Shown in pieces: positions 1-7,024 of a stretch of DNA of 33,141 bases. The notes under the pieces were generated by a model that was not told the origin of the DNA, did no database searches, and saw nothing but the letters and a program-made list of their open reading frames with translations. The translations under genes and the position numbers were made by a program. This DNA comes from Pseudanabaena sp. Salubria-1 (lineage in GTDB: Bacteria; Cyanobacteriota; Cyanobacteriia; Pseudanabaenales; Pseudanabaenaceae): positions 1-33,141 of the forward strand of contig JALQCR010000061.1 in the NCBI GenBank assembly GCA_023336205.1, in the 5' to 3' direction. How positions within the stretch are numbered: position 1 is the first letter of the stretch; every line of letters begins with the position of its first letter.

Positions 1-70
1 ACCCCCCCGCCCCCCTTTTTCATCCAAAAAAAACAAAAATGGGGGGGGGGGCGCCCGCCCCCCCCCCCTC
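1..70. other. low-complexity contig end
   Basis: Runs of C, G and A with almost no other information, followed at about 78 by a T-rich arm that mirrors the A-rich arm near 33,050. The pattern matches half of a long GC-rich hairpin (compare the clean one at 24,790-24,846) that the assembler or sequencer could not resolve. I treat it as unreliable sequence, not biology. Confidence 0.7.
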
Positions 71-123
71 ACACTATTTGGGTTTTGATTTGTCCTGATA
101 CAGGTGACTATAGCTATATTTTA

Positions 124-195
<72 letters not shown>

Positions 196-289
196 CTTTC
201 ATTGCAAGGTATGATTTATTGCAAAGTGTGAACTTTTGTTTACAAAATGCAAACCTTTCGTTTACGCGCTTGGCTAGTCTAACATGCTT

Positions 290-1642
290 TTAGCAAATTA
301 CACCAGTCAAACTAAATGGTCTTACCTCAGTAATTCTTATAGAAAGAGTTTGACCAATCAGCTCAGCTAATGGTTTGCCTGTGTTGTTCTCGGTGAAGGC
401 AATCCGATTGGTGCGGGTGCGTCCCATGATTTGCAGAGGATTTTTGTGGTTAGTACCCTCGATCATGATCTCCTCAGTACGTCCAGCATAACGGTTAGAA
501 CGCTCAGCCGCATTTTGATTAACGGTGTGATTAAGACGCTGAAGGCGATCGCTTTTGATCTCTTCACTTAGCTGATTTTCCCAAACTGCCGCAGGAGTCC
601 CAGGGCGAGGAGAATAAGCTGCCGTATTTACCAAGTCAAAACCAATATCGTTAACTAGCTGCACTGTGCGCTCAAATTGCTCTTCAGTTTCCCCTGGGAA
701 AGCAACGATCGCATCAGCAGTAATCGCGGCATCGGGCATAATCTCGCGAATGTCGTCAATAATACGGCGGTAACGCTCGTGGGTATAGCCCCGCGCCATT
801 GCCTTGAGAATGTCATTATCGCCAGACTGAAAAGGTATATGAAAATGTTCGCAAACCTTTGGCAGTTCATAACAAGCTTTAATTAGGCGCGAACTGAAAT
901 AGCGAGGATGGCTAGTTGCATAACGAATGCGATCGATCCCTTCAATGTCATGGACGTAATAAAGTAAGTCAGTAAATGTGATTTTGCCACCTATACCAGC
1001 CCCGATTCCACCTGCGGGCAGGTCGCGCCCATAGGCATCAATGTTTTGACCGAGTAAGGTAATTTCTTTGTAGCCCTGCGCTGCAAGATTCACAATTTCT
1101 TTGCGGATGGATTCAGGCGATCGCGATTGTTCTCTACCTCTTACCGCAGGCACAATGCAATAAGTACAGTTTTCGTTGCAGCCATAAATAATATTTACCC
1201 ATGCGGAAACTGCGCTATTACGTCGCGGTGTAGTGATGTCTTCTTCGATATAGGCTTCATCGGTGGCGACTACTTGATTGCCATTAAATACCTGTCCTAA
1301 TAGATCGCCAAGACGATTGACATGCTGTGGCCCCATAACTAGATCAAGTTCAGGAACGCGCCGCATTAGGGCTTCGCCTTCTTGCTGGGCGACGCAACCT
1401 GCGACAACAAGTGTTAATTTCGGATTTTCGCGTTTGCGCTTAGCTTGTCTGCCTAGGTACGAATAAACTTTTTGCTCAGCATTATCGCGAATACTGCAAG
1501 TGTTATACAAAATCAAGTCGGCTTCTTCGGTCTCTTCGGTTGACTGGTAGCCCATGTTTTCTAACACGCCTGCCATGCGCTCAGAATCTGCTTTGTTCAT
1601 TTGGCAGCCAAAGGTAATGATGTGATATTTCTGAGCAGTCAT
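290..1642 (-). CDS. miaB: tRNA-2-methylthio-N6-dimethylallyladenosine synthase MiaB
   Basis: Radical-SAM methylthiotransferase that converts i6A37 to ms2i6A37 in tRNAs reading UNN codons, using two 4Fe-4S clusters in the cytoplasm. The 450 residues match the usual family length. The N-terminal UPF0004 domain has its three cluster cysteines at about C13 (TFGCQMNKADSE), C49 (YNTCS) and C83 (AGCVAQ). The radical-SAM triad CNENCTYC is at about C155/C159/C162. The last 60-70 residues form a TRAM RNA-binding domain. The ATG at 1642 places the conserved TFGCQMN segment at the expected distance. MiaB is preferred over the paralogue MtaB because of the GCQMNKADSE and YGCNENCTYCIVP signatures. Confidence 0.95.
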   Translation of the reverse strand: MTAQKYHIITFGCQMNKADSERMAGVLENMGYQSTEETEEADLILYNTCSIRDNAEQKVYSYLGRQAKRKRENPKLTLVVAGCVAQQEGEALMRRVPELDLVMGPQHVNRLGDLLGQVFNGNQVVATDEAYIEEDITTPRRNSAVSAWVNIIYGCNENCTYCIVPAVRGREQSRSPESIRKEIVNLAAQGYKEITLLGQNIDAYGRDLPAGGIGAGIGGKITFTDLLYYVHDIEGIDRIRYATSHPRYFSSRLIKACYELPKVCEHFHIPFQSGDNDILKAMARGYTHERYRRIIDDIREIMPDAAITADAIVAFPGETEEQFERTVQLVNDIGFDLVNTAAYSPRPGTPAAVWENQLSEEIKSDRLQRLNHTVNQNAAERSNRYAGRTEEIMIEGTNHKNPLQIMGRTRTNRIAFTENNTGKPLAELIGQTLSIRITEVRPFSLTGVIC

Positions 1643-1769
1643 GAAAGTGTTTAACCAAGCCGAAATTATTGATGTCCTATTCTAATATCTTTCAGCAAGG
1701 ATTGTAACCAAAATCGGTTTCATAATGAGACTTGCTTCTGTGCTGATTATTTTCTCTTTAAATCCATGC

Positions 1770-2456
1770 TCATTTGAAAGCTGCTATCTGTTCTGCTTTA
1801 ACGATTAAGCCATCTTGAATCCGAATGATACGGCGAGTTCTTTCTGCAACATCATGCTCATGGGTAACTAGAACGATCGTAATCCCCTGTGAATTTAATT
1901 CTCCTAATAATTCCATTACCTCATGAGATGTTTGCGTATCAAGAGCTCCCGTTGGCTCGTCCGCCAGAATTAACGCAGGACGATTGGCTAAGGCGCGAGC
2001 GATCGCAACTCGTTGTTGTTGACCGCCTGATAGTTGATTTGGACGGTTAGACAAGCGATCGCTAAGTCCAACTTTAGTTAATGCTTCAGTAGCGAGGCGA
2101 TGACGTTTCTCTTTGGGGATATTGGAATAAATCATCGGCAGCATCACGTTCTCGATCGCTGTTGAGCGCGAGAGTAAATTAAACTGCTGAAACACAAACC
2201 CAATCCGCCGATTGCGAATAAAGGCTAATTCATCATCGTTATAGGTGGTCAACTCGCGATCTTCGAGATAGTATTTGCCTGAGGTAGGGCGATCGAGACA
2301 GCCGATAATATTCATCAGCGTGGATTTTCCTGAGCCTGACATTCCCATAATGGCGGCATATTCGCCTGACTTAATCTCTAAATCAATGCCTTTAAGAATT
2401 GGTACATCAACTTCACCAAGGCGGTAAGCTTTGCGGATATTTTCTAAACGAATCAT
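1770..2456 (-). CDS. ABC exporter ATP-binding protein (MacB/LolD/DevA type)
   Basis: Nucleotide-binding subunit that would power the permease encoded at 2,670-3,944. Of its 228 residues, Walker A is GMSGSGKST (about 38-46), the Q-loop FQQFNLL (about 89), the signature LSGGQQQRVAIARAL (about 142), Walker B LILADEPTGALD (about 163), and the H-loop VTHE. The start is supported by AAGGAG on the minus strand about 7 bases upstream of the ATG. It lies 213 bp downstream of the permease gene on the same strand, the gap being filled by a repeat element and a hairpin, so the three exporter genes may be only partly co-transcribed. The substrate cannot be told from sequence; relatives export peptides, macrolides, lipoproteins or, in heterocyst formers, glycolipids. 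Confidence 0.93.
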   Translation of the reverse strand: MIRLENIRKAYRLGEVDVPILKGIDLEIKSGEYAAIMGMSGSGKSTLMNIIGCLDRPTSGKYYLEDRELTTYNDDELAFIRNRRIGFVFQQFNLLSRSTAIENVMLPMIYSNIPKEKRHRLATEALTKVGLSDRLSNRPNQLSGGQQQRVAIARALANRPALILADEPTGALDTQTSHEVMELLGELNSQGITIVLVTHEHDVAERTRRIIRIQDGLIVKAEQIAAFK

Positions 2457-2491
2457 AAATCTCCTTAAATTGCATTATCACAACGATGAAC

Positions 2492-2635
2492 CCATTTAAG
2501 AATTGTAGCTTTTGCCCCCCTAGCCCCCCAATTCTGGGGGGAACCATATTTAAGTCCCCCAGAATTGGGGGATTTAGGGGGCTATACACCTAGAACTTTA
2601 AAATAGATTTTAAGTGTTATGTAATTCTTAAATGG
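2492..2635. repeat. MITE-like element with 13-bp terminal inverted repeats
   Basis: A 144-bp segment bounded by CCATTTAAGAATT (2,492-2,504) and its exact reverse complement (2,623-2,635); similarity continues imperfectly a few bases outwards. It has no coding capacity and contains the C/G-rich palindrome at 2,514-2,581. I see no clear target duplication. It sits between the permease and ATPase genes of the exporter set, so it was probably inserted into an existing operon. Confidence 0.6.
2514..2581. repeat. palindromic C5/G5 repeat (same family as 8,960-9,114)
   Basis: Inverted repeat with arms built from CCCCCTAGCCCCCCAATTCT and its near complement around a short AT-rich loop. The same words (CCCAATTCTGGGGGA, GGGGGCTAGGGGGGC) occur twice inside the restriction gene at 8,960-9,114, so this is a dispersed family in the genome. 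Confidence 0.75.
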
Positions 2636-2642
2636 TTTCTCA

Positions 2643-2669
2643 GCAAAGAGCCGCGAAGCGGCTCTTTGC
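2643..2669 (-). terminator. hairpin directly after permease stop
   Basis: Perfect 12-bp stem GCAAAGAGCCGC / GCGGCTCTTTGC with a 3-nt loop, starting one base past the stop codon of the permease gene. No T-tract follows, so it may attenuate or stabilise the transcript and not be a strong intrinsic terminator. Confidence 0.5.
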
Positions 2670-3944
2670 TTAATCACTTCTGAGTGCTTGAATAGGATCT
2701 AACTTAGCGGCACTCCTCGCAGGAATTACCCCTGCAACTAAGCCCACTACCATCGATAGTCCGAAACCTGCTGCCACTGACCAAAGCGAAATCAGAAATG
2801 GAAATTGAAAAATCGTCGCCGAAGTATAGGCGATCGCAACACCTAGCCCAATTCCAACTACACCGCCAAGCCCTGACACTAAAATCGCTTCGGTCAAAAA
2901 CTGGTTCAGAATTGCCGATCGCGTTGCCCCTAAAGCTTTGCGCACACCGATTTCGCGGGTACGTTCTACCACCGAAACTAGCATGATATTTGCAATGCCG
3001 ATGCCGCCAACTATTAGAGATATGGCTGCGATCGCCCCGACCATGAGCGTCAGCAAGCCGACAATATTTGTAAAGGCGCTCACAATATCTGTCTGGTTGA
3101 CAATCCGAAAATCATCGGGCTGTGGCGGATAAATTTTGTGCCGTAGACGCAAAAGATTAGTTAATTGGAATTGGGCTGCTTCCAGTTCTGTCTCATCAAG
3201 CGCTTGCACCCAAAATCCACTGACAGATATACCCTGTAAAGCATTATTCCCCACCAGTCGCGCCGACATGTTTTTGAGTGGAATAAATACGCGATCGTCC
3301 TGATCGAAGCCCCCAGATGCGCCTTTTGATTCCATTACGCCGATCACTTGATATTGCTCGCCTTGAATGCGAATCCTCTCGCCGATCGCATTACTACTAC
3401 CAAACAAATCTGAACGAACTTTAGAGCCAAGCACCACCATTGATTTCGCATTATCAATGTCTTCCTGTTCAAAATACCTTCCTTCCACTGGGAAAGTATT
3501 GCGGAGTGGTGAATAGTTAACATCTGTCCCGATTACCGTCGTTGAGGTGTTTTGACCGCCATATGAAACTTGCCTAGTACGCTGTAAATATGCGGATACC
3601 AACTTCACCGCAGGTGCTTTTGCCACAGCTTGAGCATCTTCTAAAGTCAAAGTAGAAGCCGAACCACCACCTTGACTAATGCCACCTGTTCGCGCTGAGC
3701 CAGTCAGGACATTAATTGAATTTGTGCCAAGGGCTTGTAACTGGCTTTCCGTCGATTTTTGAATACCTTGTCCAATTGATGTAATCGCAATCACGGCGGC
3801 AATGCCAATGATTACTCCCAGCATCGTCAAGGCAGTTCGCAAACGATTATTCCAAAGCGACTCCGCCGCCATAGTCAGAATTTCGGCAAAGGGAACCTTA
3901 GCAACTTGAATGCGTGTTTTTGCTAATGGCTTTGACTTTTGCAT
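2670..3944 (-). CDS. MacB-like ABC transporter permease
   Basis: Inner-membrane permease of 424 residues. A cytoplasmic N-terminal stretch is followed by a first membrane helix (about 36-58, with ALTMLGVIIGIAAVIAI), a large periplasmic MacB_PCD domain (about 60-275), and a C-terminal FtsX domain with three further helices, including the segment VERTREIGVRKALGA that couples to the ATPase. The fold and length fit permeases such as MacB without its fused ATPase, and DevC-like proteins. It lies 124 bp downstream of the HlyD-like adaptor gene on the same strand and upstream of the ATPase gene, giving the adaptor-permease-ATPase order. The exported substrate is unknown. Confidence 0.93.
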   Translation of the reverse strand: MQKSKPLAKTRIQVAKVPFAEILTMAAESLWNNRLRTALTMLGVIIGIAAVIAITSIGQGIQKSTESQLQALGTNSINVLTGSARTGGISQGGGSASTLTLEDAQAVAKAPAVKLVSAYLQRTRQVSYGGQNTSTTVIGTDVNYSPLRNTFPVEGRYFEQEDIDNAKSMVVLGSKVRSDLFGSSNAIGERIRIQGEQYQVIGVMESKGASGGFDQDDRVFIPLKNMSARLVGNNALQGISVSGFWVQALDETELEAAQFQLTNLLRLRHKIYPPQPDDFRIVNQTDIVSAFTNIVGLLTLMVGAIAAISLIVGGIGIANIMLVSVVERTREIGVRKALGATRSAILNQFLTEAILVSGLGGVVGIGLGVAIAYTSATIFQFPFLISLWSVAAGFGLSMVVGLVAGVIPARSAAKLDPIQALRSD

Positions 3945-4068
3945 AAATTTATTGCGCTTTTTAATTAAAATCCAGATTTTTGGTTGCAGCGCTTTGCGCC
4001 CAAACCCGAACCAATAAATTTGTTAAAAATATTGCAAAGCAACACTTTTAAGAGGTTGGACAGGTTTG

Positions 4069-5484
4069 TTAACTGCGACTTCGTTGAGGAGAAGGTGATA
4101 ATCCTGGAATACCTCTAGGTTCGGTTTTCGGGCGTGAACCTTCAGGAAAAGAGATAAAAATTTTCTCATCGCCAGTTAAGCCCGATTTAATTTCTGTTTT
4201 ATCATCAACAGTTAGCCCTGTCTCAATTGGTGTAAACACGGGAGTTTCACTTTTTTCGGTCTTGACATATACACCAGTTAATCCCTTCTCTCTGACGATC
4301 GCAACTGTTGGTACAACCAGCACATTCTTTAATTCACCAGCCTTAAACTCTAAGCTGGCGTTCATACCCGATCGCAGCATTTGCTTATCTTGAGAAGTGA
4401 TTTCGGCTTTCACTTCAAAACTGGTGACATTTTGATTAACGATCGCTTGCGGCGAGATGGAGACGACACGACCATTAAACTTTTTATTAGGATAAGCATC
4501 GACCTGTAAGGTAACTGTTTGACCAATCTTAATTTGGGCAATATTCGCCTCAGCGACATTGGCGACCACTTGATTATTGCTAGCCAGAGCAAGAATCGAA
4601 GAAGCCGTTGCTGAACTCACTGCGCTTCCTGAGGTTGTCGGGGTCACAAATGCCCCTGGATCAGCATATTTTCTGACTACCACCCCATCAAAGGGAGCGC
4701 GAATGATTGTATCTTCTAGCTGAGCTTGCACATTTTGCAAAGATCCTGCGGCAGCGACAACTTGTGCCTCTGCGCGATCGATTTCTTCAGGACGTGAGCC
4801 TGCTTGCTGCAAAGATACAGCTTCTCGTGCTTGCGTAACTCTGGCGCGATTAGCTTCCATTGTCGTTCTTGACGCATCAAGATCCCGTGATGCGATCGCC
4901 CCTTGCTGATAAAGCTGTTGATTTTGGCGATAGACGATCTCTGATTGTTCTAGCGTCGCTTGGGCATTAGTTAAATTTGCTTGGGCTTGAGAAATATCTT
5001 GGGGGCGATTGCCAGCCCTTAATAGCTCGAGACTCGCCTGCGCCGCCGCTAAATTTCCGTCAGCTTGAGTAATTTGCCCTAAAGTATTGGACTCATCCAT
5101 ATAGGCAAGGATTTGCCCTGTCCGCACATTTTCGCCCTCTTTGACTAGTAAGCTCTTGAGTCTGCCAGAGCTTTTTGGACTGACATTAATTGACTTTTCG
5201 GGCTGAATTGTCCCATTTGCCGTAACGATAATGGGTAAATCAGTACGCTTAATCGATACTGTGCGATCGCGTTTACGAGTTGATTGATTATTGGCAGGTG
5301 CAATTAGCTGGGTATAGGCATAGTAACCACCGCCACCAACAGCCACAAGAATTAGGAAGATGGCAATACGCCATCTCCATTTGCCCATAAACTTTTTTTT
5401 AGGGCGATCAAGTTCATCAGGGAAATCGGAGAGATCATCGGCAATATCCACTTCCTTTGGTTCTAGCTCTTTTTCTGATTGCAT
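4069..5484 (-). CDS. HlyD/MacA-family periplasmic adaptor (membrane fusion protein)
   Basis: Adaptor that would link the permease to an outer-membrane channel such as TolC. The 471 residues start with an acidic cytoplasmic tail, then one membrane helix (about 36-58, following a KKKFMGKWRWR anchor). A lipoyl half-domain follows (VTANGTIQPEKSINVSPKSS), then a long glutamine/alanine-rich coiled-coil hairpin (about 140-260), the second lipoyl half (IIRAPFDGVVVRKYADPGA), a beta-barrel, and a membrane-proximal domain. It is the first of the three exporter genes on the minus strand. A small ORF ends only 10 bp upstream of its ATG. The C-terminus is serine/proline/arginine-rich and unremarkable. Confidence 0.93.
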   Translation of the reverse strand: MQSEKELEPKEVDIADDLSDFPDELDRPKKKFMGKWRWRIAIFLILVAVGGGGYYAYTQLIAPANNQSTRKRDRTVSIKRTDLPIIVTANGTIQPEKSINVSPKSSGRLKSLLVKEGENVRTGQILAYMDESNTLGQITQADGNLAAAQASLELLRAGNRPQDISQAQANLTNAQATLEQSEIVYRQNQQLYQQGAIASRDLDASRTTMEANRARVTQAREAVSLQQAGSRPEEIDRAEAQVVAAAGSLQNVQAQLEDTIIRAPFDGVVVRKYADPGAFVTPTTSGSAVSSATASSILALASNNQVVANVAEANIAQIKIGQTVTLQVDAYPNKKFNGRVVSISPQAIVNQNVTSFEVKAEITSQDKQMLRSGMNASLEFKAGELKNVLVVPTVAIVREKGLTGVYVKTEKSETPVFTPIETGLTVDDKTEIKSGLTGDEKIFISFPEGSRPKTEPRGIPGLSPSPQRSRS

Positions 5485-5494
5485 GAAAGTTACG

Positions 5495-5629
5495 TCAATG
5501 GGTTAGTGGGTTTAGACTCTTATACTCGATCAAAGGTTCAATTTGGCGATCGCACAGTCCAAAAAATTGATAGGCGATTAAGGTGCGATCGCCTTGTTCG
5601 TTGGTTATGTATTGTAATGTTTCAGGCAT
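5495..5629 (-). CDS. small 44-residue ORF, antitoxin-like N-terminus
   Basis: ATG at 5,629 preceded by a good CAGGAG ribosome-binding site. The product begins MPETLQYITNEQGDRT and ends 10 bp before the adaptor start codon. The opening (LQYITNEQGDR) resembles small cyanobacterial Phd/YefM-style antitoxins, but the rest does not and the protein is too short, so it could be a truncated antitoxin or a short leader peptide. It lies just downstream of the restriction-gene remnant, on the same strand. Function unknown. Confidence 0.35.
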   Translation of the reverse strand: MPETLQYITNEQGDRTLIAYQFFGLCDRQIEPLIEYKSLNPLTH

Positions 5630-5653
5630 AATCTAGCTCCTGTTTTCCTCTGT

Positions 5654-5757
5654 TTATCTCTCATGTAATGATGGCAAGCTATTCACAATTTTAACTGATT
5701 CGACACTTACGCGCACGATCGCACTTAATGAGGTCGAGGATATAGCGCGATCGCTGA
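5654..5757 (-). pseudogene. remnant of the 3' end of a Type ISP restriction gene
   Basis: About 100 bp closely matching the last codons of the large gene ending at 7,025, including a stop at the same place; the stretch from 5,673 to 5,700 is identical to 7,043-7,070. A single extra base near 5,720, where the copy has an acquired CGATCG, shifts the frame, and similarity fades beyond 5,757. The intact and decayed copies lie in direct orientation 1.37 kb apart, bracketing the DUF29 and VapBC genes. I infer a duplication or an old insertion of that segment. Confidence 0.75.
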
Positions 5758-5872
5758 TCTCGGTGACAGTTTTGAGGTGCTGAGACAGAAATTATAATTT
5801 TGGAATGGACAGCAATTCGAGCCGTTCATCAATCAGTATTTGCTATACTTGCGAAAAGATTTGCCTAAAGAT

Positions 5873-6346
5873 ATGACTGTTGCTTTACCTAAAACATTTC
5901 AGGCTGACACTCAAAGCACTCTGTACGAGCAAGATTATGCTCTGTGGTTAGAGCAAGCAGTCAATTTATTGCGATCGCAGAATTTTGCTGAGATGGATCT
6001 TGAGAATTTAATTGTAGAACTTGAAGGAATGGGTGGCAGTCAAAAACAAGCGATCGAAAGTAATTTAGAAGTTTTGCTGATGCATCTTCTCAAATATAAA
6101 TATCAACCAGAAAAGCGTTCTAATAGTTGGCGCTATACGATTATCGAACATCGCCTCAGATTGACCAAAGCCTTTAAACATAGTCCTAGCTTGAAGCGAT
6201 ATTTTTTGCAGGAGTTTGCTGATTGCTATCTGAACGCAAGGAAGTTAGCCAGTGCCGAAACAGGATTAGCGATCGCCACTTTCCCAATTGAGTCTCCCTT
6301 TACTCCTGAGCAAACACTGGATGAGGATTTTTTGCCTGAAGGTTAG
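5873..6346 (+). CDS. DUF29 family protein
   Basis: 157-residue alpha-helical protein of a family that is widespread and multicopy in cyanobacteria and has no established function. Visible family marks are LYEQDYALWLEQAVNLLR near the N-terminus, then DLENLIVELEGMG, LLMHLLKYKYQPE and SNSWRYTIIEHR. I start it at ATG 5,873 because the longer reading frame needs a TTG at 5,840 that adds residues atypical for the family. It stands alone on the plus strand between the restriction-gene remnant and a convergent VapBC pair, and its stop is only 12 bp from the end of vapC. Confidence 0.85.
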   Translation: MTVALPKTFQADTQSTLYEQDYALWLEQAVNLLRSQNFAEMDLENLIVELEGMGGSQKQAIESNLEVLLMHLLKYKYQPEKRSNSWRYTIIEHRLRLTKAFKHSPSLKRYFLQEFADCYLNARKLASAETGLAIATFPIESPFTPEQTLDEDFLPEG

Positions 6347-6358
6347 GGTTATTGAGTT

Positions 6359-6778
6359 TTAACTACCAAGATAAATTTCTACGTTTTGGCTGTTCCATGT
6401 GGCGATGCCAATTCCAAAAAAATCTTTGTCTTCTGTCCAAATTGGACAATCAAAGTGCATCGCTAAAGCGACTACTTCCCAATCGTTAGGATCTCTTGCT
6501 TTGATGCGTCTTTGAGCTTCGTTTTTATATTGAATGTAATCTTCCTCTGATATTGGGATTACGATTTTGGCTAAATCCGCGATCGCCTCTGATGATACGT
6601 CTGATTGAAATTTACGCTTTTGTAAAATTTGGGGTAAGTGACGCTCTAATTCGTGATAGCAGTTATCAGGCGTGAAAAATTGGCAATTATTATTGTATTT
6701 TTCTAAGAGGTTAGAAACTTTGTCACCTAGTACAGCCCGTACCAAGATGTTTGTATCTAAGGCGAGTATCTTTGACAT
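6359..6778 (-). CDS. PIN-domain toxin, VapC-like RNase
   Basis: A 139-residue single PIN domain. The four acidic positions expected of a metal-dependent ribonuclease are present: D8 (ALDTNILVRA), E43 (CYHELERHL), D96 (KARDPNDWEVVALA) and D117 (WTEDKDFFG). VapC toxins typically cut tRNA or rRNA and are held inactive by the partner antitoxin. The ATG overlaps the stop codon of the upstream 57-residue gene by one base (TAATG), so the two are translationally coupled, as in type II toxin-antitoxin pairs. The RNA target is unknown. Confidence 0.85.
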   Translation of the reverse strand: MSKILALDTNILVRAVLGDKVSNLLEKYNNNCQFFTPDNCYHELERHLPQILQKRKFQSDVSSEAIADLAKIVIPISEEDYIQYKNEAQRRIKARDPNDWEVVALAMHFDCPIWTEDKDFFGIGIATWNSQNVEIYLGS

Positions 6779-6951
6779 TATTTGGTTTCATCTTTCCTTG
6801 CTTGTTTACGCATAGCGTTAAATTCGGCAATGATGTCGTCTTCGCTAATGCCGTGAGCTTTTAGTAATTCAGCCATTTTTTGAGAAGAACGGCGGAAAGC
6901 AAGGAGGTCTTCTTTGCTAGGTTTTTTGATCTTGATTAAAGAGGCTTTCAT
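6778..6951 (-). CDS. VapB-like antitoxin, 57 residues
   Basis: Short gene directly upstream of the PIN toxin gene, sharing the one-base TAATG overlap. The product is charged and helical: a basic N-terminus (MKASLIKIKKPSKED), a helical middle (LLAFRRSSQKMAELLKAHGI), then EDDIIAEFNAMRKQARKDE. It has no obvious beta-strand DNA-binding N-terminus, so the antitoxin class is unclear; the call rests mainly on size, overlap and position. The Shine-Dalgarno signal is weak. Confidence 0.75.
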   Translation of the reverse strand: MKASLIKIKKPSKEDLLAFRRSSQKMAELLKAHGISEDDIIAEFNAMRKQARKDETK

Positions 6952-6975
6952 GGTGGGTTAATGTTTTTAGTAATG

Positions 6976-7003
6976 GTAGGGGCAATTCATGAATTGCCCC
7001 TAC
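6976..7003. repeat. 28-bp perfect palindrome
   Basis: Arms GTAGGGGCAATTCA and its exact complement, without a loop. It lies between the end of the restriction gene and the antitoxin start. A second copy of the same core ends the raf1 gene at 32,993-33,034, showing it is a dispersed family. Here it lacks a T-tract, so it could separate transcripts but is not a classical terminator. Confidence 0.8.
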
Positions 7004-7024
7004 GGTGAATCATAGCAAAATTTT

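Noticed and set aside
5840..5872. Extended DUF29 start at TTG
   Set aside because: Adds eleven residues without family similarity; the ATG at 5,873 fits better.
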